A DNA stretch of 64,000 nt from Hanleya hanleyi (GCA_036873755.1 JAVTVY010039331.1:1-64000), one strand, 5' to 3'. Positions 1 through 7,831 are shown, counted from the stretch's first letter. The notes: a model not told the origin generated them from the letters alone. Numbers and translations: made by a program.

Positions 1-417
1 GGGTTCAGCCAGGGCGTCCTCCATAGCACGAGCCCATGCCAATTGGTCGGGTGATCGGTCGTCCGGTGTAAACAACTGGTCCACAATAGGCACTACTTTC
101 TCCAAGGCTGACCACAGAGGGGGGTCTAGGGTGAAGCTTCGCGTAGGGTCTTGGTAGCGGCCCAGGCGTGCGAAGAAAGGCCCACGGTATACGTAGATGG
201 CATTGTTTATGTGGATGAGGTGTCCGTCGAGCTCATCGTTCAACACCCGTTTAAATTTAGTCCAGCCGTCACGCTGTAGCGTCACCGTATTCGATAGGGT
301 CTCAGCGGGCGCCCAGCAAATAGCTCCACAGTCTTCCACCAGGGTGACTTTATCTTCATAGACGTGTAACCCCACCTGGGGTGTAAGGGGCAGGATGGCT
401 CGTAGGTCGGATGACAT
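1..417 (-). CDS. PC4-like domain protein, partial (runs off window)
   Basis: The frame is open from an ATG at 417 to the window edge, giving 139 residues of an incomplete protein. It is a clear paralogue of the second half of the gene at 474-1205: both share the patterns RGPxFARL, FTLDPxLWxAL and VVPxVDxL. The order of beta-strand-like segments followed by a helix with a conserved W (LDPPLWSALEKVV) resembles the PC4/p15 coactivator fold, which binds single-stranded or melted DNA. That assignment is pattern recognition, not a search result. No signal peptide or membrane segment is visible. A TATAAATA box lies 54 nt upstream and overlaps the stop codon of the neighbouring gene. The gap between the two genes is only 56 nt, which is virus-like packing. 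Confidence 0.7.
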   Translation of the reverse strand, partial: MSSDLRAILPLTPQVGLHVYEDKVTLVEDCGAICWAPAETLSNTVTLQRDGWTKFKRVLNDELDGHLIHINNAIYVYRGPFFARLGRYQDPTRSFTLDPPLWSALEKVVPIVDQLFTPDDRSPDQLAWARAMEDALAEP

Positions 418-470
418 GCTTGCTCCAAATGTCGAACGGTGAATGACACACACTCTGTCTCACCCCCTGG

Positions 471-478
471 TATTTATA
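471..478 (-). promoter_or_regulatory. TATA box of the 1-417 gene
   Basis: TATAAATA on the minus strand, 54 nt upstream of the ATG at 417. The TAA stop codon of the upstream gene (474-476) lies inside this box, so terminator codon and promoter share bases. Confidence 0.7.
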
Positions 479-1205
479 GTGTCAGGTGGGTACAGACATG
501 AGTCGTACTATTCTGTGAGGGAGGGTCCTGTAGAGAGAGTACTTCATCGACCATGGGGACTACTTGTTGCAAAGCCGTCCATAGATCGGGGTCCAGAGTA
601 AAACCACCTCGCTTGAGACAAAGGAGTCGAGCAAAATAGGGACCGCGGAAAATGTAGACATCGTCACACAGGTGAATGCTATCACCGTCGAGGTTACCGC
701 ATAACACGCGTTTCAAGGTAATCCAGCCTTCCGGGGATAAAGAGACACGCGCTGGTTCAGACGTACACCAACATCTACTATCGTCATCGATGAGCTCCAC
801 GCGTTGGGGGTACAACAATAGGGTGCAGTCCGGTGTAAGAGTGCGCGTGGCTACAGAGTTCGCCTGAGGGTAGAGTACGTCGTGGACGTCGGTGATAATA
901 GCTTTCAGCGCCTGCCATAATGCCGGCCGGAGTAGGATACAGGTACCACCACACTGTTCTAACCGGAGAAAAAAAGAATCATCTCTACCACTTCGCAGGT
1001 AGACACCGACTCCCACGTGCATGAAATCGACTTCGGGCTCTTTTCCCTGTAACAACCGTGTCAATAGAGTCCAGCCTGCTAGGCTTAAACATAGCTTCAC
1101 CTCTCGGGGATGTTCTTCGATGAGCTGCAGTTCATGGTCATAGACGATGAGGATCACCTCAGGCGTGAGTTGGAAGAAGGCAAGCTCCGTTCCGTGCGCT
1201 GCCAT
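474..1205 (-). CDS. Tandem PC4-like domain protein
   Basis: A 243-residue protein if translation starts at MAAHGTELAFF (ATG at 1205). The open frame continues upstream to 1397, but that stretch is a low-quality F- and Y-rich extension crossing the TATA box, so I reject it. Two repeats of about 105 residues are visible, starting LTPEVILIVY and LTPDCTLLLY. Each contains two strand-rich blocks ending in a W-containing helix (LSLAGWTLLTRLL, LRPALWQALKAI, LSPEGWITLKRVL, LDPDLWTALQQVV). This resembles PC4's GxSLxxxxWxxLK ending, so a DNA-binding or transcription role is likely but unproven. The second repeat is closest to the protein at 1-417. No histone-type stem-loop follows it, unlike the RING genes. 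Confidence 0.75.
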   Translation of the reverse strand: MAAHGTELAFFQLTPEVILIVYDHELQLIEEHPREVKLCLSLAGWTLLTRLLQGKEPEVDFMHVGVGVYLRSGRDDSFFLRLEQCGGTCILLRPALWQALKAIITDVHDVLYPQANSVATRTLTPDCTLLLYPQRVELIDDDSRCWCTSEPARVSLSPEGWITLKRVLCGNLDGDSIHLCDDVYIFRGPYFARLLCLKRGGFTLDPDLWTALQQVVPMVDEVLSLQDPPSQNSTTHVCTHLTL

Positions 1206-1241
1206 AGTGGTGAATGACAAAACACCGACCAGGCAAATGTG

Positions 1242-1247
1242 TATATA
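1242..1247 (-). promoter_or_regulatory. TATA box of the 474-1205 gene
   Basis: TATATA on the minus strand, about 37 nt upstream of the preferred ATG at 1205. Its position inside the longer open frame is one reason to place the start at 1205. Confidence 0.55.
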
Positions 1248-1289
1248 TCGATTCTTGTTAATGACTCGTGAGTAAAAAAAAAAAAAAAA

Positions 1290-1827
1290 CCCTATTCGGG
1301 CTGTAATGTTATTCCTTTTACCGATGTGTAAAAGTAGTAACATGTCGCGCAGGGTCGCCAACGACAGTGACAAATATCTGCAATCATGCAAAAACATTCC
1401 TCCCCCTCTTTCTACTCCAAGCCCCTGTGCTGGTTCAATAATTTCAGTCCGTTATTTCATCGTAATAAAATCCGTATCGTATCGTACCCGTACCCTGTTC
1501 TATAAAATAATTAAATTGAGATTACAATGCAATTTTGTAGGCTCGCTCCAAGATAAATATACTTCAGAACATTTGCGACGCTACATCTGCGTGTCATTTG
1601 TGCCTGGACTGTAACAATTAAGAATTCGCTCACAGGGCGGAGAGAAGGCAACATTGAAATCGTCTCCAGGGCTTCACCGGCCTATGGTTATTAGCAGATG
1701 ACCCCTCAAGCCGATAGAAATTCCATTCTCAGTGCCTGTAACGGCCGCTAGATGGCGTCATCCACAGCGCACCAAAATCATTCGCAACTCTCCACGCTGG
1801 CGCACTGAAACGGAGGCTATTTTTTCT
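1290..1827. repeat. Intergenic region with partial inverted copy of 3125-3245
   Basis: No convincing gene. Two stretches recur in inverted orientation at 3125-3245: ATTCGGGCTGTAATGTTAT near 1295, and GTAATAAAAT followed by repeats of CGTAT near 1462-1490. A homopolymer A run lies just before, at about 1274-1289. The rest (about 1500-1827) shows nothing I recognise. Confidence 0.5.
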
Positions 1828-2217
1828 ATAGTTTTCTTTCGATAAACCAGCTACAATTTTCAGGGTGACATTATAAGGCTGTGAGCAACATACTTGACGT
1901 ATTTTTACCCAGGAAAACCGATTTATTTCCAGTGTACCGGGTTTTCCACACTACCTAACCATAACGTTACGCGTCTAAAAATCGATAAAATTATTAAAAA
2001 TAGTGGCTTAGTCTACCGCTACCCTGCTAAATTTTTAAATGCTACACCATGAGTTGCCTCAGTTCAACTTGAAATAAAATTTATACGTGCACTCGCATTT
2101 ATTGCAAAATCACACCCGTTTAAAATTGCAAAAGAAACACAAAAATATTTCTCCAGCGTAAGTGAGCACAAAAAAAATATAAAAATTTCGCTGACGTCCG
2201 CGCATTACACTATAAAA
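1828..2217 (+). promoter_or_regulatory. Duplicated promoter module P, copy A, with TATA box
   Basis: About 390 bp that recurs nearly unchanged in inverted orientation at 4446-4836. Both copies end in a TATA box (TATAAAA here at 2211-2217) and are followed by unrelated coding sequences, so this looks like a mobile or copied promoter rather than part of the genes. A shortened third version lies at about 4930-5030. One reading frame is almost open through both long copies, but copy A has a stop in it. Confidence 0.7.
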
Positions 2218-2299
2218 GCCAGCGGGCGCATGATGTGGGGCATTCCAAAACCTTTCACCGCCGTGATAACACGTAGAGGAATAATACATAGAAAAGAAG

Positions 2300-2800
2300 A
2301 TGAGTCGAGCTGTTGCGAAAATATCTACGACCAAGGCCTCCGGGCGAATCACGATAGCACGCCGGGAGCAACAAAGAAGAGAAAGACGTACCATGGGGCG
2401 AGCCGTCAAAGATTTTTTGGCGGCGGAGGTTCGACTGTGGTCACAATATTTACAGCAACAAAAGAACAACAACTTCAACCGCCAGGCCGCCGAAAATTTA
2501 ACTACCCTAATCAGAACGACAAGAACAGTGGGGGACGACGAGACGTGGCTGGTGCATCTCCAAAACACCATGGAGGAGATGCACCCTCCTCCTCCCCCTC
2601 CACGACAACGACAACAACAACAACAGCCCCCCGTCGATCCGGAGGATATATCCATGGCAGCAGCAGTTATTCCACCCGCAATTTCACCCGCACGCTTGCT
2701 AGAAGACCTGCCCATAACTCCTGACGAAGAAGAAGACGGCTGCCATCAACACATTTACACACTACAGCCACAACGATATTTCTCCGTGAGCAAGATGTAA
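2300..2800 (+). CDS. Unrecognised 166-residue protein with P/Q-rich middle
   Basis: Starts MSRAVAKISTTKAS in a good context (A at -3), 83 nt after the TATA box. Residues 1-40 are strongly basic (arginine-rich), which could serve nucleic-acid binding or nuclear import. Residues 40-95 are polar and helix-prone. A run of six prolines and a run of glutamines follow, and the last 40 residues are acidic with an EEED patch. I do not recognise the family. Overlapping frames, including one starting at 2230, have unnatural composition and begin only 12 nt after the TATA box, so I treat them as shadows. The gene is followed by a histone-type stem-loop 60 nt after the stop. It shares its promoter module with the RING gene at 3463-4398. 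Confidence 0.65.
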   Translation: MSRAVAKISTTKASGRITIARREQQRRERRTMGRAVKDFLAAEVRLWSQYLQQQKNNNFNRQAAENLTTLIRTTRTVGDDETWLVHLQNTMEEMHPPPPPPRQRQQQQQPPVDPEDISMAAAVIPPAISPARLLEDLPITPDEEEDGCHQHIYTLQPQRYFSVSKM

Positions 2801-2859
2801 GGGAGTAGACAGGAAAACTCCCCCCTGAAGAAAACAGGGTGAACAAATTGAACTTCAAA

Positions 2860-2896
2860 GGCCCTTTTCAGGGCCAACCCATTACTGTCGAAAGAG
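2860..2896 (+). terminator. Histone-type mRNA 3' end: stem-loop plus downstream element
   Basis: GGCCCTTTTCAGGGCC at 2860-2875 forms a 6-bp stem with a TTTC loop, preceded by CAAA and followed by AACCC, as in replication-dependent histone genes. GAAAGAG at 2890-2896 matches the U7 snRNA-binding downstream element at the usual spacing. Known role: SLBP/U7-dependent cleavage without polyadenylation. Confidence 0.85.
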
Positions 2897-3006
2897 AGCT
2901 TCTAACTTGGCACAAATTCAAATCACAGGTCCTTCATCATACCCTTTTTTATTCTATAGTACTAGCAAACTGCAACACCAAAAAACAATCCCTGCCCGAT
3001 ATTAAC

Positions 3007-3022
3007 GGTCCTTTTCAGGACC
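3007..3022 (+). terminator. Second histone-type stem-loop
   Basis: GGTCCTTTTCAGGACC gives the same 6-bp stem and TTTC loop with compensated stem bases. It is followed by AATC and a weak purine stretch (TTTGAAAC). It lies 147 nt past the first stem-loop and no second gene lies between, so it may be a backup terminator or the relic of a lost gene. Confidence 0.65.
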
Positions 3023-3124
3023 AATCTCTTACTTTGAAACACACAGGGGTTTTTTTCTCAGTGTTTTAGGGCTAACCCAGGCAAAAAAAATTGGCGCAAA
3101 AATGAGCGGCATGATTGCAGATAA

Positions 3125-3245
3125 CATTACAGCCCGAATCATAACGGGGAGGGGCGGGTAGAATATAAAAAAACTAGAACGGGTACGATACGATACGATA
3201 CGATACGATACGAATTTTAGGGATGCGAATTTTATTACGATCAAA
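3125..3245 (-). repeat. Inverted partial copy of 1290-1500, with GATAC microsatellite
   Basis: Contains about six CGATA units at 3184-3212 and matches the 1290-1500 region in inverted orientation. It lies in the 3' flank of the minus-strand RING gene. Confidence 0.55.
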
Positions 3246-3407
3246 GTAAACGTACAGTGATCAAGGGGACGTAACTCGCAACATAAACACTGATACGGGG
3301 TACGGATAATTGATGTGTTATTTACCTATTGTTTACCTAGGTATGTGTGCGGGGGTTGGTGTTATTTTTTATTTTTTTTATTTTGTGCTTTTCAGTTTTA
3401 GAAGTTT

Positions 3408-3444
3408 CCCCTTTCGGAAAGATGGGGTGGCTCTGAAAAGAGCC
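3408..3444 (-). terminator. Histone-type mRNA 3' end of RING gene 1
   Basis: On the minus strand GGCTCTTTTCAGAGCC (3444-3429) is the canonical metazoan histone stem-loop, followed by ACCCCA. GAAAGGGG (3415-3408) sits about 14 nt downstream as U7-type element. It starts 18 nt after the stop codon at 3463, which is typical histone spacing. Confidence 0.88.
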
Positions 3445-3462
3445 TTTGGAATATGTAAGCGA

Positions 3463-4398
3463 TTACATCGTTGGGGGTAGTTGGCGTTGTCTTCTCACAG
3501 TACACACGGGGCATATCAAGGGTATGAATTCACACACTAGGGGGTTGTAATCGTCCCGACACTCTGGTATTTGGGCATGTCGATGTATACAAGCTACACA
3601 CAAAGCTTGATGCCCACATGGGAAAATAGCGTATTTGGCAAAGTGGTTACAGCATTCCACGCAGTGTAAATAGGAGGCTGCTTGGCGTTCTGTGTTGGAT
3701 GCCAGTGTTGTTCTTATTGCGGAAGCGTAGTGGATGACGTCTTCGTTTTCTTTTTGGCTTATTTTTCTTGTGTTCTCTCTTATTCTCTTTTTTCTTGCGT
3801 CTTTTCTGTTTTTTCTTGCCTCTTTTCTATTTCTATTTTTTCTTGCGTCTTTTCTGTGTTTTCTTGAGTCTTTTCTGTTTTTTCTTGAGTCTTTTCTTTT
3901 TTCGGGTACTGTGGTTTTTAAGTCTTTCCTCTTCTCCTCATCTTCTCCTTCTTCTTCTTCTTCTGTTTCTGTTTCTGTTTCTTCTTCTTCTGTTTCATCT
4001 TCTTCTGTTTCTTCTTCTTCTTGTGCCGTTTCTCCTGCTTTTTCTTTAGCTTGGGGGCTTTGTTGTTGTTGTTGTTGTTTCAACATAGCTTCTAGCACGC
4101 GGTCCATGTCGTCAAAACGTTGGTATTGGACTGTGGTAAGATCCGGTGTCGCTGCTGGGAAGTCACTAAGATGCGGTGTGGCTGCTGAGGGGTGACTAAG
4201 ATGCGGTGTCGCTCCTGGGGGGTGTTGATTAGGGTGGTCCTGGGGTTCGTCTTTAAATAAGTCTTCCATTATAGCATCCAACCATGGCTCGTCATGTACG
4301 ATATTAATGATGTTGCCGAGCGCTTGTACTTCATCATCATGATTTGTGATCAAGTCTGATATGTCAATATCCATGATTTCAGCCAGGGATGACTCCAT
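3463..4398 (-). CDS. RING-finger protein 1 (likely E3 ubiquitin ligase)
   Basis: A 311-residue protein starting MESSLAEIMDID. Residues 1-55 are acidic and hydrophobic like an activation domain. Three short repeats around ATPHLS/ATPDL follow, then six glutamines (near 115), an E/T-rich block, and a long K/R block built of RKDxRKNRKD-type repeats (about 165-220). A C-terminal RING finger (246-299) has CVEC, FPCGH, LCVAC and CPVC, that is all eight zinc ligands in C3HC4 order. RING fingers recruit E2 enzymes, so a ubiquitin ligase acting in the nucleus is likely. The frame is open upstream to 4770, but that part lies in the duplicated promoter module behind the TATA box. The initiation context gtcATGGAGTCATC is shared with the gene at 6584-7831. 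Confidence 0.8.
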   Translation of the reverse strand: MESSLAEIMDIDISDLITNHDDEVQALGNIINIVHDEPWLDAIMEDLFKDEPQDHPNQHPPGATPHLSHPSAATPHLSDFPAATPDLTTVQYQRFDDMDRVLEAMLKQQQQQQSPQAKEKAGETAQEEEETEEDETEEEETETETEEEEEGEDEEKRKDLKTTVPEKRKDSRKNRKDSRKHRKDARKNRNRKEARKNRKDARKKRIRENTRKISQKENEDVIHYASAIRTTLASNTERQAASYLHCVECCNHFAKYAIFPCGHQALCVACIHRHAQIPECRDDYNPLVCEFIPLICPVCTVRRQRQLPPTM

Positions 4399-4445
4399 GA
4401 CTGGACTCTTGAAAAGCTTCTGCACGTCTAGTAAATACTGCGCGC

Positions 4446-4836
4446 TATTTATAGTGTAAGGCGCGGACGTCAGCGAAATTTTTATATTTTTTTTGTGCTC
4501 ACTTACGCTGGAGAAATATTTTTGTGTTTCTTTTGCAATTTTAAACGGGTGTGATTTTGCAATAAATGCGAGTGCACGTATAAATTTTATTTCAAGTTGA
4601 ACTGGGGCAACTGATGGTGTAGCATTTAAAAATTTAGAAGGGTAGCGATAGACTAAGCCACTATTTTTAATAATTTTATCGATTTTTAAACCCATAAGGT
4701 TATGGTTAGGTAGTGTGGAAAACCCGGTACACTGGAAATAAATCGGTTTTCCTGGATAAAAATACGTCAAGTATGTTGCTCACAGCCTTATAATGTGACC
4801 CTGAAAATTGTAGCTGGTTTATCGAAAGAAAACTAT
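4446..4836 (-). promoter_or_regulatory. Duplicated promoter module P, copy B, with TATA box
   Basis: Inverted near-copy of 1828-2217. The TATA box TATAAATA (4453-4446) is 48 nt upstream of the ATG at 4398. Same promoter, different coding sequence: the RING gene here and the 166-residue gene at 2300. Confidence 0.75.
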
Positions 4837-4911
4837 GAAATTTTATCCTTGGGGCTACGGTAACACAGCACTATACAGTGTGCAAGCAAAAATGTGAGTA
4901 CAGCTATGGGT

Positions 4912-5035
4912 GTCAAATGGGGAAAATTTCCTAGTTTTTTCTTTTCGATAAACATGCTGCAGTGAACTCACATTTATTGCAAAAAATGAGACCCGTTTTA
5001 AAGTTGGAAAAATAAAACACAAAATTTTTTTAGCA
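4912..5035 (+). promoter_or_regulatory. Shortened, diverged promoter module P
   Basis: Shares with P the TTTTCGATAAAC start, then CATTTATTGCAAAA, CCCGTTTTAAA and AAACACAAAAT. The middle of P is missing. Placed upstream of the second RING gene. Confidence 0.5.
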
Positions 5036-5039
5036 GATA

Positions 5040-5186
5040 CCACCATCTTGCACCCACTCACACCGGCCGCCATCTTAAACCCACCACCCACCACCACAAG
5101 CCGCCATCTTAAACCCACCACCCACCACCACAAGCCGCCATCTTAAACCCACCACCCACCACCACCAGCCGCCTAGACTATAAATA
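5040..5186 (+). promoter_or_regulatory. YY1-like repeat array and TATA box of RING gene 2
   Basis: Three full copies and one degenerate copy of a unit of about 34 bp containing GCCGCCATCTTAAACC and a CCCACCACC tail. The complement AAGATGGCGGC fits the known YY1 binding consensus. TATAAATA follows at 5179-5186, 38 nt before the ATG at 5224. The same unit occurs 12 times at 8094-8520 upstream of another gene of the cluster. Confidence 0.6.
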
Positions 5187-5223
5187 ACGCGTAGTATGTT
5201 GCCATTTATTCACAACTACAATC

Positions 5224-5977
5224 ATGGGTACAAGACGAAGACTATTCACCGACCCTAGAGACCCTAGAGAACCTAGAGAACACAGAGAGGTGATTACGAG
5301 TGGAGATGAACATAACGATGGTGGAGTGACAATAATTACAAGCTTTCAGCAGGTTATTGCCGACGAAACGATGATACGGCGAAGTGAAGAACAACTGGAA
5401 GAGCTGCGGAGGGAGGCAATGGAAGAAGATGCGAGGTTGATAAGACAGCGAATTCAAGAACAAGACCAAGAAATCAGGAGGGTGGCCATGGAAGAAGAAG
5501 ATGAGGATATAACTGATGAAGAAGAAGAACTCCCCTGGTTAAACAGTAACAGACCTCCAGCAAATACAACGGCTACGCAAACTCCGATTATAACGACGTC
5601 GGCTACCGCCGAGAACAACAACAACAACAACAACAACAACACCACCACCATGCTCTTGGGCCGAGGTAACCCGCCTGAACGAACAGATTAATCACATGAG
5701 ACAAGACATGAATCAAATGGACGTTATGATTTCAAAACAAGAAGAAGACCTACAGAAGGAAGAAAGTAAATCAAGCTGCAGTGTGTGTACAGACGAGGAA
5801 AGCCTGTACGCCCTATTTCCGTGCGGGCATTTATGCCTATGTGAAGAATGCTGGGTGACGCTAACATGTATAGGGGACATGTGCCACTGCGCTGAAACGG
5901 ACGAACAGCATTTAAAAATCAAGTGTCCCGTGTGTAGGAAGCAGGTAGCCGGGGTAAAGAGAATTTACCGCTCCTAA
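5224..5977 (+). CDS. RING-finger protein 2, in two frames
   Basis: The first frame (5224-5691, 155 residues) starts MGTRRRLFTDPRDPRE. It has an acidic, coiled-coil-like E/R-rich middle and ends in an asparagine run. The second frame is open from 5594 to 5977. It supplies a coiled-coil-like stretch (EQINHMRQDMNQMDV) and a C-terminal RING finger with CSVC, FPCGH, LCEEC and CPVC. Together this mirrors RING protein 1. The switch needs a +1 (or -2) shift between 5594 and 5691, in or just after an AAC repeat. It could be a sequencing or assembly error, a real mutation, or programmed frameshifting. A 21-nt GTAACC...ACAG stretch there is too short for an intron. TATA box, ATG and histone-type 3' end are all in place. 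Annotated as one gene; the frame break is unresolved. Confidence 0.65.
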
Positions 5978-6003
5978 AACAAGTGTCGTAACACTTTTCC
6001 AAA

Positions 6004-6039
6004 GGCTCTTTTCAGAGCCACCCCATCTTTCCGAAAGAG
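6004..6039 (+). terminator. Histone-type mRNA 3' end of RING gene 2
   Basis: GGCTCTTTTCAGAGCC at 6004-6019, preceded by CCAAA and followed by ACCCCA, then GAAAGAG at 6033-6039. The stem-loop starts 27 nt after the stop. The sequence is nearly the same as the 3' end of RING gene 1, and the similarity continues into a following AT-rich stretch. Confidence 0.9.
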
Positions 6040-6059
6040 GAAACTTCTAACTCAAAAAG

Positions 6060-6583
6060 CACCCCAAAAAATAACACCAGCTCCCATCATTCCCCCTATG
6101 AAAAAAAATTTAAAAAATTTAAAAAAAAAATTAAAATTTTTTTTAAAAAATTTTTAGAAAAAAAAAATGAACACTAACAAACCATTTTTTTTAATTTTCT
6201 ACTATTTTTTATTAACACAAATAGAATGAACGTGTTCACCAGGGTATTGAATTTAATACAATTATACGCTATGAAGGCGCTTCAATGCACAATGAACATA
6301 AAATGAACATAGTGTACGAATACGTGAGGAGAGAAGCCGTATTTTCAGCTTGAGCAAGACTGGCAGATGATAATGTCTGAATGTTCCAATGCAATAAGAC
6401 TTGAAAATGCTCAATATTTATACAACAAGACAATAGAATGAACGTCTTCAACTCTGAGTATTGAATTTTAATACAATTAACAGTAAAAAATCTGAGTATT
6501 GAATTTTAATACAATTATACGCTCTCAAGCCACTTCAATGAACGTGTAGGAATACGGTAAATGTGTTTCAACACCACACTTGT
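6060..6583. repeat. AT-rich spacer with direct repeats
   Basis: 6095-6215 is nearly pure A/T. From 6219, three related stretches follow (about 6219-6290, 6430-6480, 6492-6540). They share ATAGAATGAACGT and the nearly palindromic GTATTGAATTTTAATACAAT, and two of them also share TATACGCT and CTTCAATG. No gene is visible. A replication origin or a shared 3' flank for the convergent genes is possible but unproven. Confidence 0.5.
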
Positions 6584-7831
6584 TCAATAGTTCTGCAACA
6601 AGACTTGTTTGAACTCATCATCGTCTTTCCGCCCCTGGTGCACGTAGATGTAGGTAGTAATTTCTTCACGTGGAATTTTGGGAGGGCAGGCAGGTTCCAA
6701 CGCCAGGGCAATTTGCGCCTCGGTCACGTCCTGTAGTGCCTCAGTGATCAGTGCGTATGAGGGTACACTAGTGTCCACACACGTATGCATGTTTATCGGA
6801 CTGTTATTCGCACAGCCTGCACATGCTTGGATACGCAAGTGTCGAATGCGAGGTCTGATAAGATCCAGGACTGTGTCGATGTACTTCTTATAAATATAGT
6901 GAGACACCTGGTAAGCCACGGCTTGACGAATTGTAGCTGTGAGACTCTGCAACTTCCGCCACGCCGTTAATTTCAAGGTGACACCCTGAGGACAAGGAAC
7001 ACGCTCTTGCGTATCTAACCTCATTTTCCATTTGCGGATATGCACCAGGAGCTGGTCGTTGAAATAGGCACAGCTGACAAAGATGTCGTCACCCACATAA
7101 AATTTCGCTTCGTCACTCCCCTGGTCGCGAATAACCGCATCGATGGCGTAATCAAGGGTCTCCAGTTTTTGCCAGGTGTCGAAGGTCAGGGCAATATGCC
7201 TACCGGGTCTGTCGTTAAAGCCCGATGCGTTAAAATGCACTTCTTCGTCTTTGACACTCACAGTTAAATAGGCTGAGAGCTCCCAAATGTCCGTGTGGGC
7301 TGCCTGGTAGGCCTGCTGGATAATGTTATTGATATCCTGCACAGACATAGGAAGTTGCACCTCTTCTTTCACAGGCTCAGGCACTTGCTGGGGTACTGGC
7401 TCAAGCACTGACTCAGGTATTTCTAAAGGTGTTAGTCGGGGCCGTTTGGGTCGTGCAGCGCGTTTGGCAGGTACACCAGACGCTGCGTGCGTACGTTTGC
7501 TAACTGTACGCTCTTCGGTGGTATCCATGACTAAGATATCATCATCTTGTATAACGTGGGTTTCAAGTAGATCTGCTAGTTCTTCATTTCCCGTGATCTT
7601 CAACCCCGCCACGAAGGCTAGAAATGCATAGGCGGTAAAGCGCGGTACACCATCGATGAGGGCTGTGTTTTGTGCTGAAGTGGTTTTCTCAGCCATGATT
7701 TCTTCGACACGCTGTTTCAGGAGTATGTTTTCCTCCATAAGGAAATCACATAATTCGCCCACATGCTGCATCTCATCAATCAGGCGAACACGGTACTTTG
7801 CAAGCTTCACTAAAAATGATGATGACTCCAT
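6584..7831 (-). CDS. Coiled-coil, NLS and PC4-like domain protein
   Basis: 415 residues from MESSSFLVKLAKYRVRL. Residues 8-50 form a heptad-like coiled coil. Residues 111-133 are a basic nuclear-localisation-type block (KRAARPKRPRL), and 134-161 are P/E/V-rich. About 175-308 carry two strand-rich blocks. The second (FYVGDDIFVSCAYF, LLVHIRKW, PQGVTLKLTAWRKLQSL) aligns by eye with PC4 positions IGKxRxVSVxxFKGK, VDIREYY and KGISLxxxQWxxLK. This is the best PC4 match in the cluster and suggests a nuclear single-stranded-DNA-binding or transcription cofactor. A C-terminal C-rich motif follows (CAGCANN...HTC). An in-frame upstream ATG at 7930 has a weak context. I chose 7831 because gtcATGGAGTCATC is shared with RING gene 1. 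No histone-type stem-loop follows. Confidence 0.78.
   Translation of the reverse strand: MESSSFLVKLAKYRVRLIDEMQHVGELCDFLMEENILLKQRVEEIMAEKTTSAQNTALIDGVPRFTAYAFLAFVAGLKITGNEELADLLETHVIQDDDILVMDTTEERTVSKRTHAASGVPAKRAARPKRPRLTPLEIPESVLEPVPQQVPEPVKEEVQLPMSVQDINNIIQQAYQAAHTDIWELSAYLTVSVKDEEVHFNASGFNDRPGRHIALTFDTWQKLETLDYAIDAVIRDQGSDEAKFYVGDDIFVSCAYFNDQLLVHIRKWKMRLDTQERVPCPQGVTLKLTAWRKLQSLTATIRQAVAYQVSHYIYKKYIDTVLDLIRPRIRHLRIQACAGCANNSPINMHTCVDTSVPSYALITEALQDVTEAQIALALEPACPPKIPREEITTYIYVHQGRKDDDEFKQVLLQNY

Noticed and set aside
1206..1397. N-terminal extension of the 474-1205 protein
   Set aside because: Crosses the TATA box and a poly-A tract; composition is F/Y/H-rich and unlike the rest.
2110..2724. 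Open frames on the opposite strand and at 2230 overlapping the 166-residue gene
   Set aside because: Cysteine/serine or threonine runs mirror the P/Q repeats; they are shadows of the gene at 2300-2800.
3682..4195. Plus-strand frames rich in F, S and L
   Set aside because: Antisense of the E/K/R-rich part of RING protein 1.
4399..4770. N-terminal extension of RING protein 1 (start at 4770)
   Set aside because: It lies in the duplicated promoter module, upstream of the TATA box, and the other copy of the module has a stop in the same frame.
5669..5692. Tiny intron restoring the RING gene 2 frame
   Set aside because: GT...AG distance of about 21 nt is too short for a spliceosomal intron.
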